Source: Streptomyces sp. TLI_171 (GTDB lineage Bacteria; Actinomycetota; Actinomycetes; Streptomycetales; Streptomycetaceae). From it: a DNA stretch of 64,000 nucleotides. The DNA lies in NCBI RefSeq assembly GCF_003610255.1, contig NZ_RAPS01000001.1, positions 3,534,001 to 3,598,000 on the forward strand. Direction: 5' to 3'. This document shows, piece by piece, positions 1-8,154 of the stretch (position 1 is its first letter; each line of letters opens with the position of its first letter). The notes beneath the pieces were generated by a model. That model was not told the origin of the DNA. It did no database searches and was given only the letters and a program-made list of their open reading frames with translations. Made by a program: the position numbers and the translations under genes.

Positions 1-35
1 GCGTCGTCGGCGTCTCCACCCGGTCCTCCCCCGCA

Positions 36-56
36 CTGTCCACAGCCTGTGGACAG
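36..56. repeat. Perfect inverted repeat of two DnaA-box-like sites
   Basis: CTGTCCACAG at 36-45 and CTGTGGACAG at 47-56 form perfect 10-bp arms around one base. Each arm contains TGTCCACA or its complement, close to the Streptomyces DnaA-box preference for TTGTCCACA. A third partial copy, GGTGGACAA, lies at about 70-78. A role in binding DnaA is inference. Confidence 0.5.
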
Positions 57-165
57 CCACCCTGACAGCCGGTGGACAACCCGCGGCGGACTCCCGGCGT
101 ACACCGGGCCACACCGAGGAGTCCGCCCGGTGAACGCGGCGGCGCCGCGGGCGGGTTGACGCGAT

Positions 166-240
166 GTCACCGGACGGCGGCGAGCGTCACCGAACGGCGG
201 CGGACGTCACGGTCCGGCACCCGGCGTCACAGCCGGGCAA
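166..240. repeat. Four GTCAC units at exact 20-bp spacing
   Basis: GTCAC begins at 166, 186, 206 and 226. Units 1 and 2 match at 17 of 20 positions; units 3 and 4 keep the pentamer and a C/G-rich remainder. The period of two helical turns puts all pentamers on one DNA face, as expected for an operator array. It ends about 80 bp before the lipoprotein start. Confidence 0.45.
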
Positions 241-321
241 CCGCCGAAACCGGTGCCCGGCCGTCCGCCGTGTCCAACGCTGCCGGACCGCACCGGTCAC
301 CGCGCCCACCAGGGGGAGCTC

Positions 322-972
322 ATGAACACCCGTCCGAACGCCGCCCGCCGCCTGCTCGCCACCGCCGCCCTGCTGACCGCCGCCGTCGCCGCGCTGACCG
401 CCTGCGACCCGGAGGGCGACCAGGCTGCCACGGGCCCGGCCACCGCCTCCACCACCGCCGCGGCCTCCGCCCCGGCCGCGCCGTCCGCGAGCCACGGCGC
501 CCCCACCCCGACCGCCTCCGGGCACGCCTCCACCGCGGCCACCCGCGCCGCCACCGCGAGCGCCCGGCCGAGCGCCGCGCACAGCAGCGCCGCGCCGCAG
601 GCGGACTGCACCGCGGCGGCCCAGCGGCCCGGCCACCGGGTGATCAATGTCACCGCCGCGGCGGCCGACCGGCTGACCGCCACCGGGACGGTGTTCGTCT
701 GCGGCCCGGAGGTCGACAACGACGGCTACTACCGGGCGACCGGTGCCGCCACCGGCTACTCGTTCGCCTCCGGCGCGAGCGCCCGCCTGGTCACCGTCTC
801 GGGGGCGGTGGACAGCGCTCCGGTATCCGTCGCGGCGCTGGTCCAGCACGTCAACGACTGCGCGGCGGACCGCGAGCCCGCCGCGCCGTACGCCTGCTTC
901 GGCGGCATGTACGACATCACCACCGACGCGGCCGGCCGGATCACCTCGGTGACCGAGCTCTACCACCCCTGA
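322..972 (+). CDS. Putative lipoprotein, Ala/Thr-rich
   Basis: A 216-residue protein beginning with an export signal: RR near residue 10, a hydrophobic Ala/Leu stretch and the lipobox LTAC, so it is probably cleaved, lipidated and anchored outside the membrane. Residues about 35-90 are low-complexity Ala/Ser/Thr/Pro, a likely wall-spanning linker. The C-terminal half is a small folded domain with several Cys (ADCTAA, VFVCGPE, NDCAAD, YACFGG). The ATG at 322 is chosen because AGGGGGA lies just upstream and the signal peptide begins there. Its stop abuts the stop of the converging methyltransferase gene. I recognise no functional family. Confidence 0.75.
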   Translation: MNTRPNAARRLLATAALLTAAVAALTACDPEGDQAATGPATASTTAAASAPAAPSASHGAPTPTASGHASTAATRAATASARPSAAHSSAAPQADCTAAAQRPGHRVINVTAAAADRLTATGTVFVCGPEVDNDGYYRATGAATGYSFASGASARLVTVSGAVDSAPVSVAALVQHVNDCAADREPAAPYACFGGMYDITTDAAGRITSVTELYHP

Positions 973-2499
973 TCAGGCGACCGGCTCGATGAACCCCTGC
1001 TCGGTGAGCAGCCGCAGCGACTCGGGCACCCGGTCGCGCAGCCGCACCCGGTCCTCGCCGAGCAGTTGGGCGATCGCGTCGACGATCTCGCCGGCCGCCA
1101 GGGTGCCGTCGCAGACGCCGACGAAGCCCGCGCCGACGGTGTCCACCTTGGTGGCCCGCCGCATGCCCCGGTTGTGACGGAGGATCACGTGCTCCGGGTC
1201 CTCCGAACCGGGCGCGCCGATCTGCTCCTGCACCACCTCGTCGGCGAGCAGGTAGCGGGCGGCCAGCAGGCCCGCGTCGTCGTGGGTCCGCAGGAAGTCC
1301 TGCCGGGCGAACCACTCCTCGATGTGCGGCCCGAGCGGCTGCTCCACCGGGTGCGGCCACTCCTCGATCCGCACCACCGGGTCGCTCGCGCCGGACGCCC
1401 GCAGGGTGATCCAGCCGAAGCCGATGCCCTCCACCCCGGCGGCCTCGAAGCTGTCCAGCCACTCCTCGTAGCGGGCCGCGTAGTCCTCGCCCCGGTGGTC
1501 GCCGCCGTCGCGCAGCCACAGCTCCGCGTACTGGGCGACGTCCTGCACCTCGCGCTGCACCACCCAGGCGTCCAGACCGGTGCCGGCCACCCAGCCGGCC
1601 AGCCGGTCGTGCCAGTCCTCGCCCTTGACGTGCTGCCAGTTCGCCAGCAGCTGGCAGTAGCCGCCGGGCTCCAGGTGGGCGGCGGCGCCGCGGACCACGC
1701 TGCGGCACAGGTCGTCGCCGGCCATCCCGCCGTCCCGGTAGGTGAACCGGCCGGCCGGGGAGATCACGAACGGCGGGTTGGAGACGATCAGGTCGAAGCG
1801 GCGCTCGCCGACCGGCTCGTACAGGCTGCCCCCGGCGGTCTCCACCTGGTCGAAGCCGGAGAGTGCGGCGGTCAGCCGGGTGAAGTGCAGGGCCCGCGGG
1901 TTGAGGTCGGTGGCGGTGACCCGCTGGGCGTGCCGGGCCGCGTGCAGGGCCTGCACGCCGGAGCCGGAGCCCAGGTCCAGCACCTCGCGCACCGGCCGAC
2001 GCACCGTCAGGTTGGCCAGCGTGGTGGACGCCCCGCCCACGCCGAGCACCAGGTCGCGCCGCTCGATCCCGGCCCCGGTCCGGCCCGAGCCGATGCCGCC
2101 CGCGCCGCCGACGGCGCAGCCGAGGTCCGACACCACCCAGGCGTCCGCGCTGGGCAGGCCCGCGACCTCGTCGGCGTACGGCCGCACGTCCACGGTGGCG
2201 CGCAACTGCTCGCCGTCGGCCACCAGCCAGCCGTCGGCCAGCAGCGTCTCGACCGGCAGCGCCGCCGCGGCGGCCGCCCGCGACACCGGCTGCTGCAGCA
2301 GGAACAGCCGCACCAGCGTCTCCAGCGGCGACCCGCCACGGGTCGCCCGCAGCGCGGGCACAGCCTCGCTGCGGGCCAGCGCCGCGTACGAGGTCGGACC
2401 GAGCAGGTCCAGCAATCCGTCGGCGGTGAAGGAGGCCGTCAGCAGCGCCTCCCGGAACTCCGCGATCCGGCCGGCATCAAGTACGGGGCTGTTCGTCAC
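973..2499 (-). CDS. SAM-dependent methyltransferase with NPPF motif
   Basis: A 508-residue class I methyltransferase. An N-terminal helical domain of about 150 residues precedes the Rossmann domain, where motif I, LDLGSGSG, lies near residue 175 and the acidic ribose-binding residue follows in TATDLNP. The NPPF near residue 240 is the (N/D)PPY-type motif of enzymes that methylate an amide or ring nitrogen (HemK, RsmC and N6A families). The target could be a ribosomal protein, rRNA or DNA and is not decided by sequence. A C-terminal extension of about 200 residues lacks a recognised motif. It starts with GTG and matches the methyltransferase remembered near bldG in Streptomyces (around SCO3545). 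Confidence 0.8.
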   Translation of the reverse strand: MTNSPVLDAGRIAEFREALLTASFTADGLLDLLGPTSYAALARSEAVPALRATRGGSPLETLVRLFLLQQPVSRAAAAAALPVETLLADGWLVADGEQLRATVDVRPYADEVAGLPSADAWVVSDLGCAVGGAGGIGSGRTGAGIERRDLVLGVGGASTTLANLTVRRPVREVLDLGSGSGVQALHAARHAQRVTATDLNPRALHFTRLTAALSGFDQVETAGGSLYEPVGERRFDLIVSNPPFVISPAGRFTYRDGGMAGDDLCRSVVRGAAAHLEPGGYCQLLANWQHVKGEDWHDRLAGWVAGTGLDAWVVQREVQDVAQYAELWLRDGGDHRGEDYAARYEEWLDSFEAAGVEGIGFGWITLRASGASDPVVRIEEWPHPVEQPLGPHIEEWFARQDFLRTHDDAGLLAARYLLADEVVQEQIGAPGSEDPEHVILRHNRGMRRATKVDTVGAGFVGVCDGTLAAGEIVDAIAQLLGEDRVRLRDRVPESLRLLTEQGFIEPVA

Positions 2500-2637
2500 C
2501 CCGCCATTCTCTCCCGCCCGCAGCCCTGCCCCCGGCAGCCGCCCACCGAACGGAGCGTCAGCTCGCCGCCCTGGTCGACCTCCTTGTGCCGCGCGGCCGC
2601 GCGGCTCGACTTCCCCCCACCGCGCGCGGGGCGGGGG

Positions 2638-3315
2638 TCAGCTCTTGGCGGGCGAGGGCGAACCGGAGGGCGCGGCGGAGCCGGTCGCGGCCGGGCTGCC
2701 GCTCGGGGCGGCGCCGTCGCCGGGGCTCGCCGAGGCGCTGCCGGACGGATCGGTGGCGGGCACGCCGGGGTCGGCGGAGCCGGCCTTGCAACCGGGCTGC
2801 TTCTTGATCGCGTCGCCCAGGTCGCCGCTCTGCAGGCCGGCCAGCGCCGAGGTGGACACGCCGGAGAGCCGCTGCACCTGGTCGCCGACGCTGCGCAGGC
2901 CGTCCGCGAACTTGGCCTGGTCGTTGCTGGCCAGCCCCTCAAGCTTCTTCTGCGCGTCCAGGTACCCCTGCGCCACCTGCTTCAGCTCGTTGACGGCGTC
3001 CTGCTGGACCTTCGCGCCGTCGTCGACCTTCGGCGCACCGGCCTTCTGCACCGCGTCGGCGAGCTGCTGGTTGGTGGCGGCGAGGGTGGCGAGGTCTGTG
3101 GACAGCCGCTTCTGCAGGTCGACCGGGGACTCGCCTTCCTTGACGTTCCCGGTGTCGGCGAGCGCCGCGCGGGACTGCGCGATCGGGTCCCGCGCCGAGT
3201 CGCAGACGTTCTTCGCCCAGCCGTCGAGCTTCGCCGAGTCGTCGGCGGAGCAGCCGACGGCGGCGAGCGCGAGCAGCGCGCCGAGCGCGGAGACGGTCAC
3301 CAGTCGCTTCTTCAC
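2638..3315 (-). CDS. Small secreted lipoprotein
   Basis: A 225-residue putative lipoprotein. The GTG at 3315 begins a classic signal, KKRLVTVSALGALLAL, ending in the lipobox AAVGC. The mature part is a mainly helical domain with repeated Lys/Ala/Gln segments, LQKRLSTD and VKQVAQGYL-like, suggestive of a coiled bundle. The last 50 residues are Pro/Ser/Gly/Ala low complexity. Frame can be followed upstream to 3420, but no signal peptide would begin there. It lies between the methyltransferase and the bldG partner gene, in the same orientation. Function unknown. Confidence 0.75.
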   Translation of the reverse strand: MKKRLVTVSALGALLALAAVGCSADDSAKLDGWAKNVCDSARDPIAQSRAALADTGNVKEGESPVDLQKRLSTDLATLAATNQQLADAVQKAGAPKVDDGAKVQQDAVNELKQVAQGYLDAQKKLEGLASNDQAKFADGLRSVGDQVQRLSGVSTSALAGLQSGDLGDAIKKQPGCKAGSADPGVPATDPSGSASASPGDGAAPSGSPAATGSAAPSGSPSPAKS

Positions 3316-3533
3316 CGGGGCCCTTTCGGTCGCTGACACCCGGCTCCGGGCATCGCCAGCGAACCTACACGGCCGACCGGCCCGCCCTGCCCGGAAGTCC
3401 GCAGCACGAAGCGTCCGCACCGCTCGGCAGCACGTCCGTGCAGCTCAGCGGTGCGCCCGCGCAGTTCGGCGGCGAACGGTGAGAAGCGTCACGGTACGGG
3501 GCACCACGGCGGGAGCCCCGGACCGACGGGTGC

Positions 3534-3944
3534 TCAGACCGGGACGGAGGCGGGGGCGATCGGCCAGCTCATCCGGATCACGCCGCCCTCGGAGCCGTTG
3601 CCGACCTCGACGTCCTCGACCAGGCCGGTGATCACCGCCAGGCCGAGCACCTCCTCGTCCTCCGGCGATACGGCGCTGCCGCCCTCCTCGCCGGGGCCGG
3701 CCTCGTCGGCGACCTCGATGAGAAAGCGCTTCTCCTGCTCGGTCAGGGCGACCCGGACCGCGCCGTCCACGCCGTTGCGCCGGTGCAGCGCCACCGCGCG
3801 CGAGCAGGCCTCGCCGACGGCGAGGCGCAACTCGTCGAGCACCGACTCGTCCACCCCGGCCCGTCTGGCCACCGCGGCGGCCACCAGCCGGGCGGTGCGC
3901 ACGTGCTCGGGAAGCGCGCTGAATCGAAGTTCGACGGTTGCCAT
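3534..3944 (-). CDS. Anti-sigma factor, HATPase-type partner of BldG
   Basis: A 136-residue RsbW/SpoIIAB-like serine kinase/anti-sigma factor (HATPase_c_2). The N box is visible as DELRLAVGEACSRAV near residues 42-56, followed by DEAGPGEE and a Gly-rich segment. In S. coelicolor the gene beside bldG (SCO3548) is co-transcribed with it and its product binds BldG. By family role it sequesters a sigma factor until unphosphorylated BldG captures it. The ATG at 3944 is preferred over an upstream frame start because GGAGGGG lies 5 bases before it. It follows bldG after 162 bp on the same strand. Confidence 0.9.
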   Translation of the reverse strand: MATVELRFSALPEHVRTARLVAAAVARRAGVDESVLDELRLAVGEACSRAVALHRRNGVDGAVRVALTEQEKRFLIEVADEAGPGEEGGSAVSPEDEEVLGLAVITGLVEDVEVGNGSEGGVIRMSWPIAPASVPV

Positions 3945-4106
3945 GTCTCCCCTCCGGGGTTGCTCCCCGCCGCCGGACACACCGGCCCGGACAACGGAAG
4001 CGGGTACGCCGACCTCGCCGGTCGGGCCGGACACGGGGCCCGGCCCGCCGGCGGCGGTCGATCGAGAAGATTCGGTTGGACCACCGAACAGCGGACCGAC
4101 AGAACG

Positions 4107-4448
4107 TCAGTCGGTCGCCGCGACGGCCTCGTCCACCGAGTTGTGAATCGGGAACACCTTGGTCAGACCGGTGATCCGGAAGATCTTCAGGATGCGCTCC
4201 TGGTTGCACACCAGGCGCAGCGAACCCTCGTGGGCACGCACCCGCTTCAGGCCGCCGACGAGCACGCCGAGGCCGGTGGAGTCGAGGAAGTCGACGCCCT
4301 CCATGTCCACGACCAAGTGGTAATTGCCGTCGTTGACGAGCTCGACAAGCTGCTCGCGCAGCTTGGGGGCGGTGTACACATCGATCTCGCCGCCAACCTC
4401 GACGACCGTGCGATCGCCGACAGTACGGGTCGACAGGGACAGGTCCAC
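4107..4448 (-). CDS. bldG: Anti-sigma factor antagonist BldG
   Basis: A 113-residue STAS-domain anti-anti-sigma factor whose length and sequence I recognise as BldG, required for aerial mycelium formation and antibiotic production in Streptomyces. The phosphorylated serine is Ser57 in DFLDSTGLG, in the standard SpoIIAA context. Unphosphorylated BldG binds the anti-sigma factor and frees the sigma factor. Translation starts with GTG at 4448, supported by GGAGG six bases upstream. The partner anti-sigma gene lies directly downstream. Confidence 0.97.
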   Translation of the reverse strand: MDLSLSTRTVGDRTVVEVGGEIDVYTAPKLREQLVELVNDGNYHLVVDMEGVDFLDSTGLGVLVGGLKRVRAHEGSLRLVCNQERILKIFRITGLTKVFPIHNSVDEAVAATD

Positions 4449-4652
4449 GGAACCTCCAGCACCTTGCCTTGCTACGTCATTGCGATCATCAGCCCGGCGG
4501 CTGCTACCGCATGGTCGCAGGGCCAGGGCGCGGCGAACCGGCAGGTCGGAGCCTCACCGTCGCGGCCCTCGGCCGTGCGGCCGTCACGGGCTTCATTCAA
4601 CCACCTGCGACCATGGCCGCACGATGGTTAACAGCGATTCTCCGTCACGCCG

Positions 4653-7019
4653 GTGACACACTGGGTCTTCATGCCGCCCCGTCACCACCAGCCCGAGGCC
4701 CTGCTCGCCACCCTTTCCACCGAGCGCGGCAGGTCGGACCGCCTCACCCATACGGAGCACCTGCCCGCCCGCGAGGCCCGGTATGCGCCTTGGCCGGAAG
4801 GAATCCGTCAGGAGGTGGTCGCGGCGGCCGCGAAGCTCGGCGTGGTGCTGCCGTGGGCGCACCAGGCGGAGGCGATGGACCTGGCCGCCGCGGGGCGGAC
4901 CACGGTGATCGCGACCGGCACCGCCTCGGGCAAGTCGCTGGGCTATCTGGCCCCGCTGCTCAGCGACCTGCTGACCGGCACCGAGGCCCGCAACGGGCGC
5001 GGCGCGACCGCGCTCTACCTGGCCCCGACCAAGGCGCTGGCCGCCGACCAGCGCCGGCGCGCCGCCGAACTCGTCCCCGAGCGGGTCCGGGTGGCGCTCT
5101 ACGACGGCGACACCCCGCCGCAGGAACGCGAGTGGGTCCGCCAGTACGCCTCGTACGTGCTCACCAATCCGGACATGCTGCACCGGGGCATACTCCCCGC
5201 CCATCCGCGCTGGTCGTCCTTCCTGAAGACGCTGAAGTACGTGGTGGTCGACGAGTGCCACACCTACCGCGGCGTGTTCGGCTCGCACGTCGCCCAGGTG
5301 CTGCGGCGGCTGCGGCGGCTGTGCGCCCGCTACGGGGCGACGCCGACCTTCCTGCTGGCCTCCGCCACCACCGCCGAACCGGCGGTCACCGCGGAGCGGC
5401 TCACCGGGCTGCCGGCCACCGCCGTCACCGAGGACTGCTCGCCGCGCGGACCGCTGGTGTTCGCGCTCTGGGAGCCGCCGCTGACCGAGAACGTCGGCGA
5501 GCACGGCGCGCCCGTCCGCCGCACCGCCACCGCCGAGGCCGGCTACCTGCTCACCGACCTGGTGCACGGCGGCACCCGGACCGTCGCGTTCGTCCGCTCC
5601 CGGCGGGCCGCCGAGCTGGTCGCCCTGCAGGCCCAGGAGCAGCTCGGCCAGCCGCTCGCCGCCCGGGTCGCCGCCTACCGCGGCGGCTATCTCGCGGAGG
5701 AGCGGCGGGCGCTGGAGCGCGACCTGCACACCGGCCGGCTGCTGGGTCTCGCCTCCACCTCGGCGCTGGAACTCGGCGTGGACGTCTCCGGGCTGGACGC
5801 CGTGCTGATGGCCGGATATCCCGGCACCCGGGCCTCGCTCTGGCAGCAGGCCGGGCGTGCCGGACGCGAGGGGCAGGGGGCGCTGGCCGTGCTGATCGCC
5901 CGGGACGACCCGCTGGACACCTACCTCGTCCACCACCCCGACGCGCTGTTCGCCACCCCGGTGGAGGCCACCGTCCTCGACCCCGACAACCCGCACGTGC
6001 TGGCCCCGCACCTGTGCGCCGCCGCGGCCGAGCTCCCGCTCACCGATCCCGACCTGGAGCTGTTCGGGCCGTCCGCGGAGCCGCTGCTGCCGGTGCTGGA
6101 GCGGCGCGGGCTGCTGCGCCGCCGCTCGGACGGCTCCTGGTACTGGACCCGGCGCGAGCGCGCCGCCGACGGCGTGGACCTGCGCGGCAGCGGCGGCAGC
6201 CCCGTGCAGATCGTCGAGGCCGACACGGGGCGGCTGCTCGGTACCGTGGACGCGGAGGCCGCGCACACCACCGTGCACACCGGGGCCGTCCACCTGCACC
6301 AGGGGCGCACCTACCTGGTCCGCGAGTTCGACCTGGAGTCCTCGGTCGCGCTGGTCTCCCCCGCCAACCCGCCGTACACCACCTCCGCGCGCGACGTGAC
6401 CTCGATCGCGATCCTGGCCACCGACACCACCGAGGAGTGGGGCGAGGCCCGGCTCAGCTTCGGGTCGGTGGAGGTCACCAACCAGGTGGTCGGCTATCTG
6501 CGCAAGCGGATCGCCACCGGCGAGATCCTCGGCGAGAGCAAGCTCGACCTGCCGCCCCGCACGCTGCGCACCCGCGCCGTCTGGTGGTCCGTCACCGAGG
6601 ACCAACTGCTCGACGCGGAGATCCCGTTCGACCAGCTGCCCGGTGCGGCGCACGCCGCCGAGCACGCCTCCATCGGCCTCCTCCCGCTGTTCGCCACCTG
6701 TGACCGCTGGGACATCGGCGGGGTGTCCGTCCCGCTGCATCCCGACACCGGGCTGCCCACCGTGTTCGTCTACGACGGCCACTCGGGCGGCGCTGGCTTC
6801 GCCGAACGGGGCTTCCGGCGCGCCGTCGAGTGGCTGACCGCGACCCGCGACGCCATCGCCGCCTGCGAGTGCGAGCGCGGCTGCCCGTCCTGCGTCCAGT
6901 CGCCGAAGTGCGGCAACGGCAACGAGCCGCTGGACAAGGCCGCCGCGATCCGCCTGCTCACCGTCCTGCTCGAGCACGCCCCCGGCGCGGCCGGATCCCA
7001 GCCGGGCGGGGCCGGCTGA
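4653..7019 (+). CDS. DEAD/DEAH-box helicase with DUF1998 domain (DECH type)
   Basis: A 788-residue superfamily 2 helicase. Walker A-like ATGTASGKS lies near residue 87, the Walker B box is DECH near residue 200, and the second RecA domain includes STSALELGVD and QQAGRAGREGQG. The C terminus carries a DUF1998 cysteine cluster, CECERGCPSC followed by PKC, near residues 738-753, as in MrfA/YprA repair helicases where four cysteines bind zinc. It matches the helicase remembered beside actinobacterial tad operons (TIGR03817 type). The GTG at 4653 or the ATG at 4671 could be the start; neither has a strong ribosome binding site. It is divergent from bldG and converges on the tad operon. Confidence 0.92.
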   Translation: MTHWVFMPPRHHQPEALLATLSTERGRSDRLTHTEHLPAREARYAPWPEGIRQEVVAAAAKLGVVLPWAHQAEAMDLAAAGRTTVIATGTASGKSLGYLAPLLSDLLTGTEARNGRGATALYLAPTKALAADQRRRAAELVPERVRVALYDGDTPPQEREWVRQYASYVLTNPDMLHRGILPAHPRWSSFLKTLKYVVVDECHTYRGVFGSHVAQVLRRLRRLCARYGATPTFLLASATTAEPAVTAERLTGLPATAVTEDCSPRGPLVFALWEPPLTENVGEHGAPVRRTATAEAGYLLTDLVHGGTRTVAFVRSRRAAELVALQAQEQLGQPLAARVAAYRGGYLAEERRALERDLHTGRLLGLASTSALELGVDVSGLDAVLMAGYPGTRASLWQQAGRAGREGQGALAVLIARDDPLDTYLVHHPDALFATPVEATVLDPDNPHVLAPHLCAAAAELPLTDPDLELFGPSAEPLLPVLERRGLLRRRSDGSWYWTRRERAADGVDLRGSGGSPVQIVEADTGRLLGTVDAEAAHTTVHTGAVHLHQGRTYLVREFDLESSVALVSPANPPYTTSARDVTSIAILATDTTEEWGEARLSFGSVEVTNQVVGYLRKRIATGEILGESKLDLPPRTLRTRAVWWSVTEDQLLDAEIPFDQLPGAAHAAEHASIGLLPLFATCDRWDIGGVSVPLHPDTGLPTVFVYDGHSGGAGFAERGFRRAVEWLTATRDAIAACECERGCPSCVQSPKCGNGNEPLDKAAAIRLLTVLLEHAPGAAGSQPGGAG

Positions 7020-7022
7020 CGG

Positions 7023-7472
7023 CCTGTCGGGCGCGGCGCCGTCCTCGCCCCGGGCCCAGAGCGGTCCGGCGCGGGAGCGGGCCCGGGCCGGGCCGAACGG
7101 CACCGGCACCCCGTGGACCGGGACCCGGACCACCACCTCGACCGCGTCCCGCCCCGGGAGCACGCCGCAGGAGACCAGCTCGGCTCCGCCCGGCTGGGCC
7201 CGGGTGAGCTCCGCCGCCCGACCGCACCCGCCGTCGGGGTCGAGCAGCAGCCGCCCGGCCGCCGCCAGCGCGGCGAGGTCAGCCGCCGACTCGGCCCGGT
7301 GCCGGGCGGCCACCACCGATCCGAGCGACAGGCAGACCGAGAACACCGCCACGCCCAGCAGTCCGAGCGACACCAGCCATACCGTCGCGGACCCCCGGTC
7401 GGAATCGGCCCCGCTGCGGCAGCGCTGCCCCCGGCCGGGCGAACTCCCGTACCACCGTGCCCCGTTCACCAC
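7023..7472 (-). CDS. TadG/TadE-like pilus protein, 3' end uncertain
   Basis: Last gene of the leftward tad operon, resembling the helicase/secretion-neighbourhood TadE-like family (TIGR03816). After about 25 residues comes RGSATVWLVSLG and a single hydrophobic helix, then a short Cys-containing domain. AGGAGG lies just before the GTG at 7472, and the gene follows tadE by 12 bp. The oddity is its end: no stop occurs in this frame until 4593, so the literal frame would run 959 codons antisense through the whole helicase. The family is only about 110 residues long, so I give the part before the helicase stop. A frameshift near the end would reach a stop at 6958. Confidence 0.6.
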
Positions 7473-7484
7473 TCGCTCCTCCTC

Positions 7485-7871
7485 TCATTCGGCTTCGGTC
7501 AGCACGTCCTCGCGGGCGCCCACCGCGGTCGCGGTGAGCCGCACCGAGAGCAGCGCGGCGAGTCGGCCGGGGCCCGGGCAGCGGGCCTCGACCGTGACCC
7601 TGGCGGTGGTGGCGTCCAGCGCGATCGCGACCTTCGCTCCGCGCGGGGCGGCCGCCGCGGCCAGTGCCGCGGCGTCGGCGTCCCCGCGAGCGGCGGCCCG
7701 GGCGCCGACCCGGGCCGCGTCCACGCAGCGGATCTGGGCGCCGGCCGCGACCACGCACCAGGTCAGCATGGCGGCGAGCAGCACCAGGGCGGGCAGCCCG
7801 ACCGCGGTCTCCGCCGTCACCATCCCGCCGTCCGGGGCCCGGGCCCGATCTGGCGGCCGCTCATACCGCAT
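7485..7871 (-). CDS. TadE-like minor pseudopilin
   Basis: A 128-residue TadE-family protein. The segment GGMVTAETAVGLPAL has a Gly before the hydrophobic helix and Glu five residues after the presumed cut (G/MVTAE), the pattern recognised by prepilin peptidase. One transmembrane helix follows, then a small extracytoplasmic domain with a Cys. The ATG at 7871 overlaps the end of the pilin gene by 11 bp; an internal ATG at 7823 would place the processing site at the extreme N terminus. Probably a minor subunit of the Tad pilus. Confidence 0.8.
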   Translation of the reverse strand: MRYERPPDRARAPDGGMVTAETAVGLPALVLLAAMLTWCVVAAGAQIRCVDAARVGARAAARGDADAAALAAAAAPRGAKVAIALDATTARVTVEARCPGPGRLAALLSVRLTATAVGAREDVLTEAE

Positions 7872-8109
7872 GCAGGGCCCGGTCGAGGATCTCGGACAGC
7901 GCCCCGGAGACCGTCCCGCTGGTCACCACCTTGTAGAGCACGGCCGCGAACGCGCAGGCGGCGACGGTGCCGATCGCGTACTCGGCGGTGCTCATCCCGG
8001 CGTCCGGCGGGCCGGCGGCCTTGCGCCGGCGGTCGCGGAGCCAGGCCGCGAACCTGCGGAGGGCGAGCGCCGCGGTGGCCGGACGGGCCGGCGGGGAGAA
8101 CGTCATCAT
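7861..8109 (-). CDS. DUF4244 Flp-type pilin
   Basis: An 82-residue DUF4244 protein, the candidate major pilin. A basic leader of about 38 residues ends in DAG, followed by MSTAEYAIGTVA with Glu at +5 of the predicted cut, then one long hydrophobic helix and a short tail. This is the Flp/type IVb pilin layout. AAGGGA precedes the tandem ATG starts. It lies between TadC and TadE in the operon. No prepilin peptidase gene is visible in the window, so processing would need an enzyme encoded elsewhere. Confidence 0.82.
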   Translation of the reverse strand: MMTFSPPARPATAALALRRFAAWLRDRRRKAAGPPDAGMSTAEYAIGTVAACAFAAVLYKVVTSGTVSGALSEILDRALHAV

Positions 8110-8154
8110 CGGTGAAATCCCTTCTGCAGAAACCGAGGTCGAGCGCCGGTGCGG

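Larger units (their letters stand above)
1..321. other. Intergenic region with DnaA-like boxes and a 20-bp phased repeat
   Basis: No credible gene lies here; open frames crossing it are shadows of the lipoprotein gene that follows. Two structures stand out and are listed separately: an inverted pair of TGTGGACA-type boxes at 36-56, and four GTCAC pentamers spaced exactly 20 bp apart from 166. By remembered synteny topA lies to the left, so the region may hold divergent promoters for topA and the lipoprotein. A TTGACG hexamer at 156-161 could be a -35 element, but no convincing -10 follows it. Confidence 0.5.

Noticed and set aside
1..80. Replication origin because of DnaA-like boxes
   Set aside because: Only two or three boxes; no dnaA, dnaN or box-rich array.
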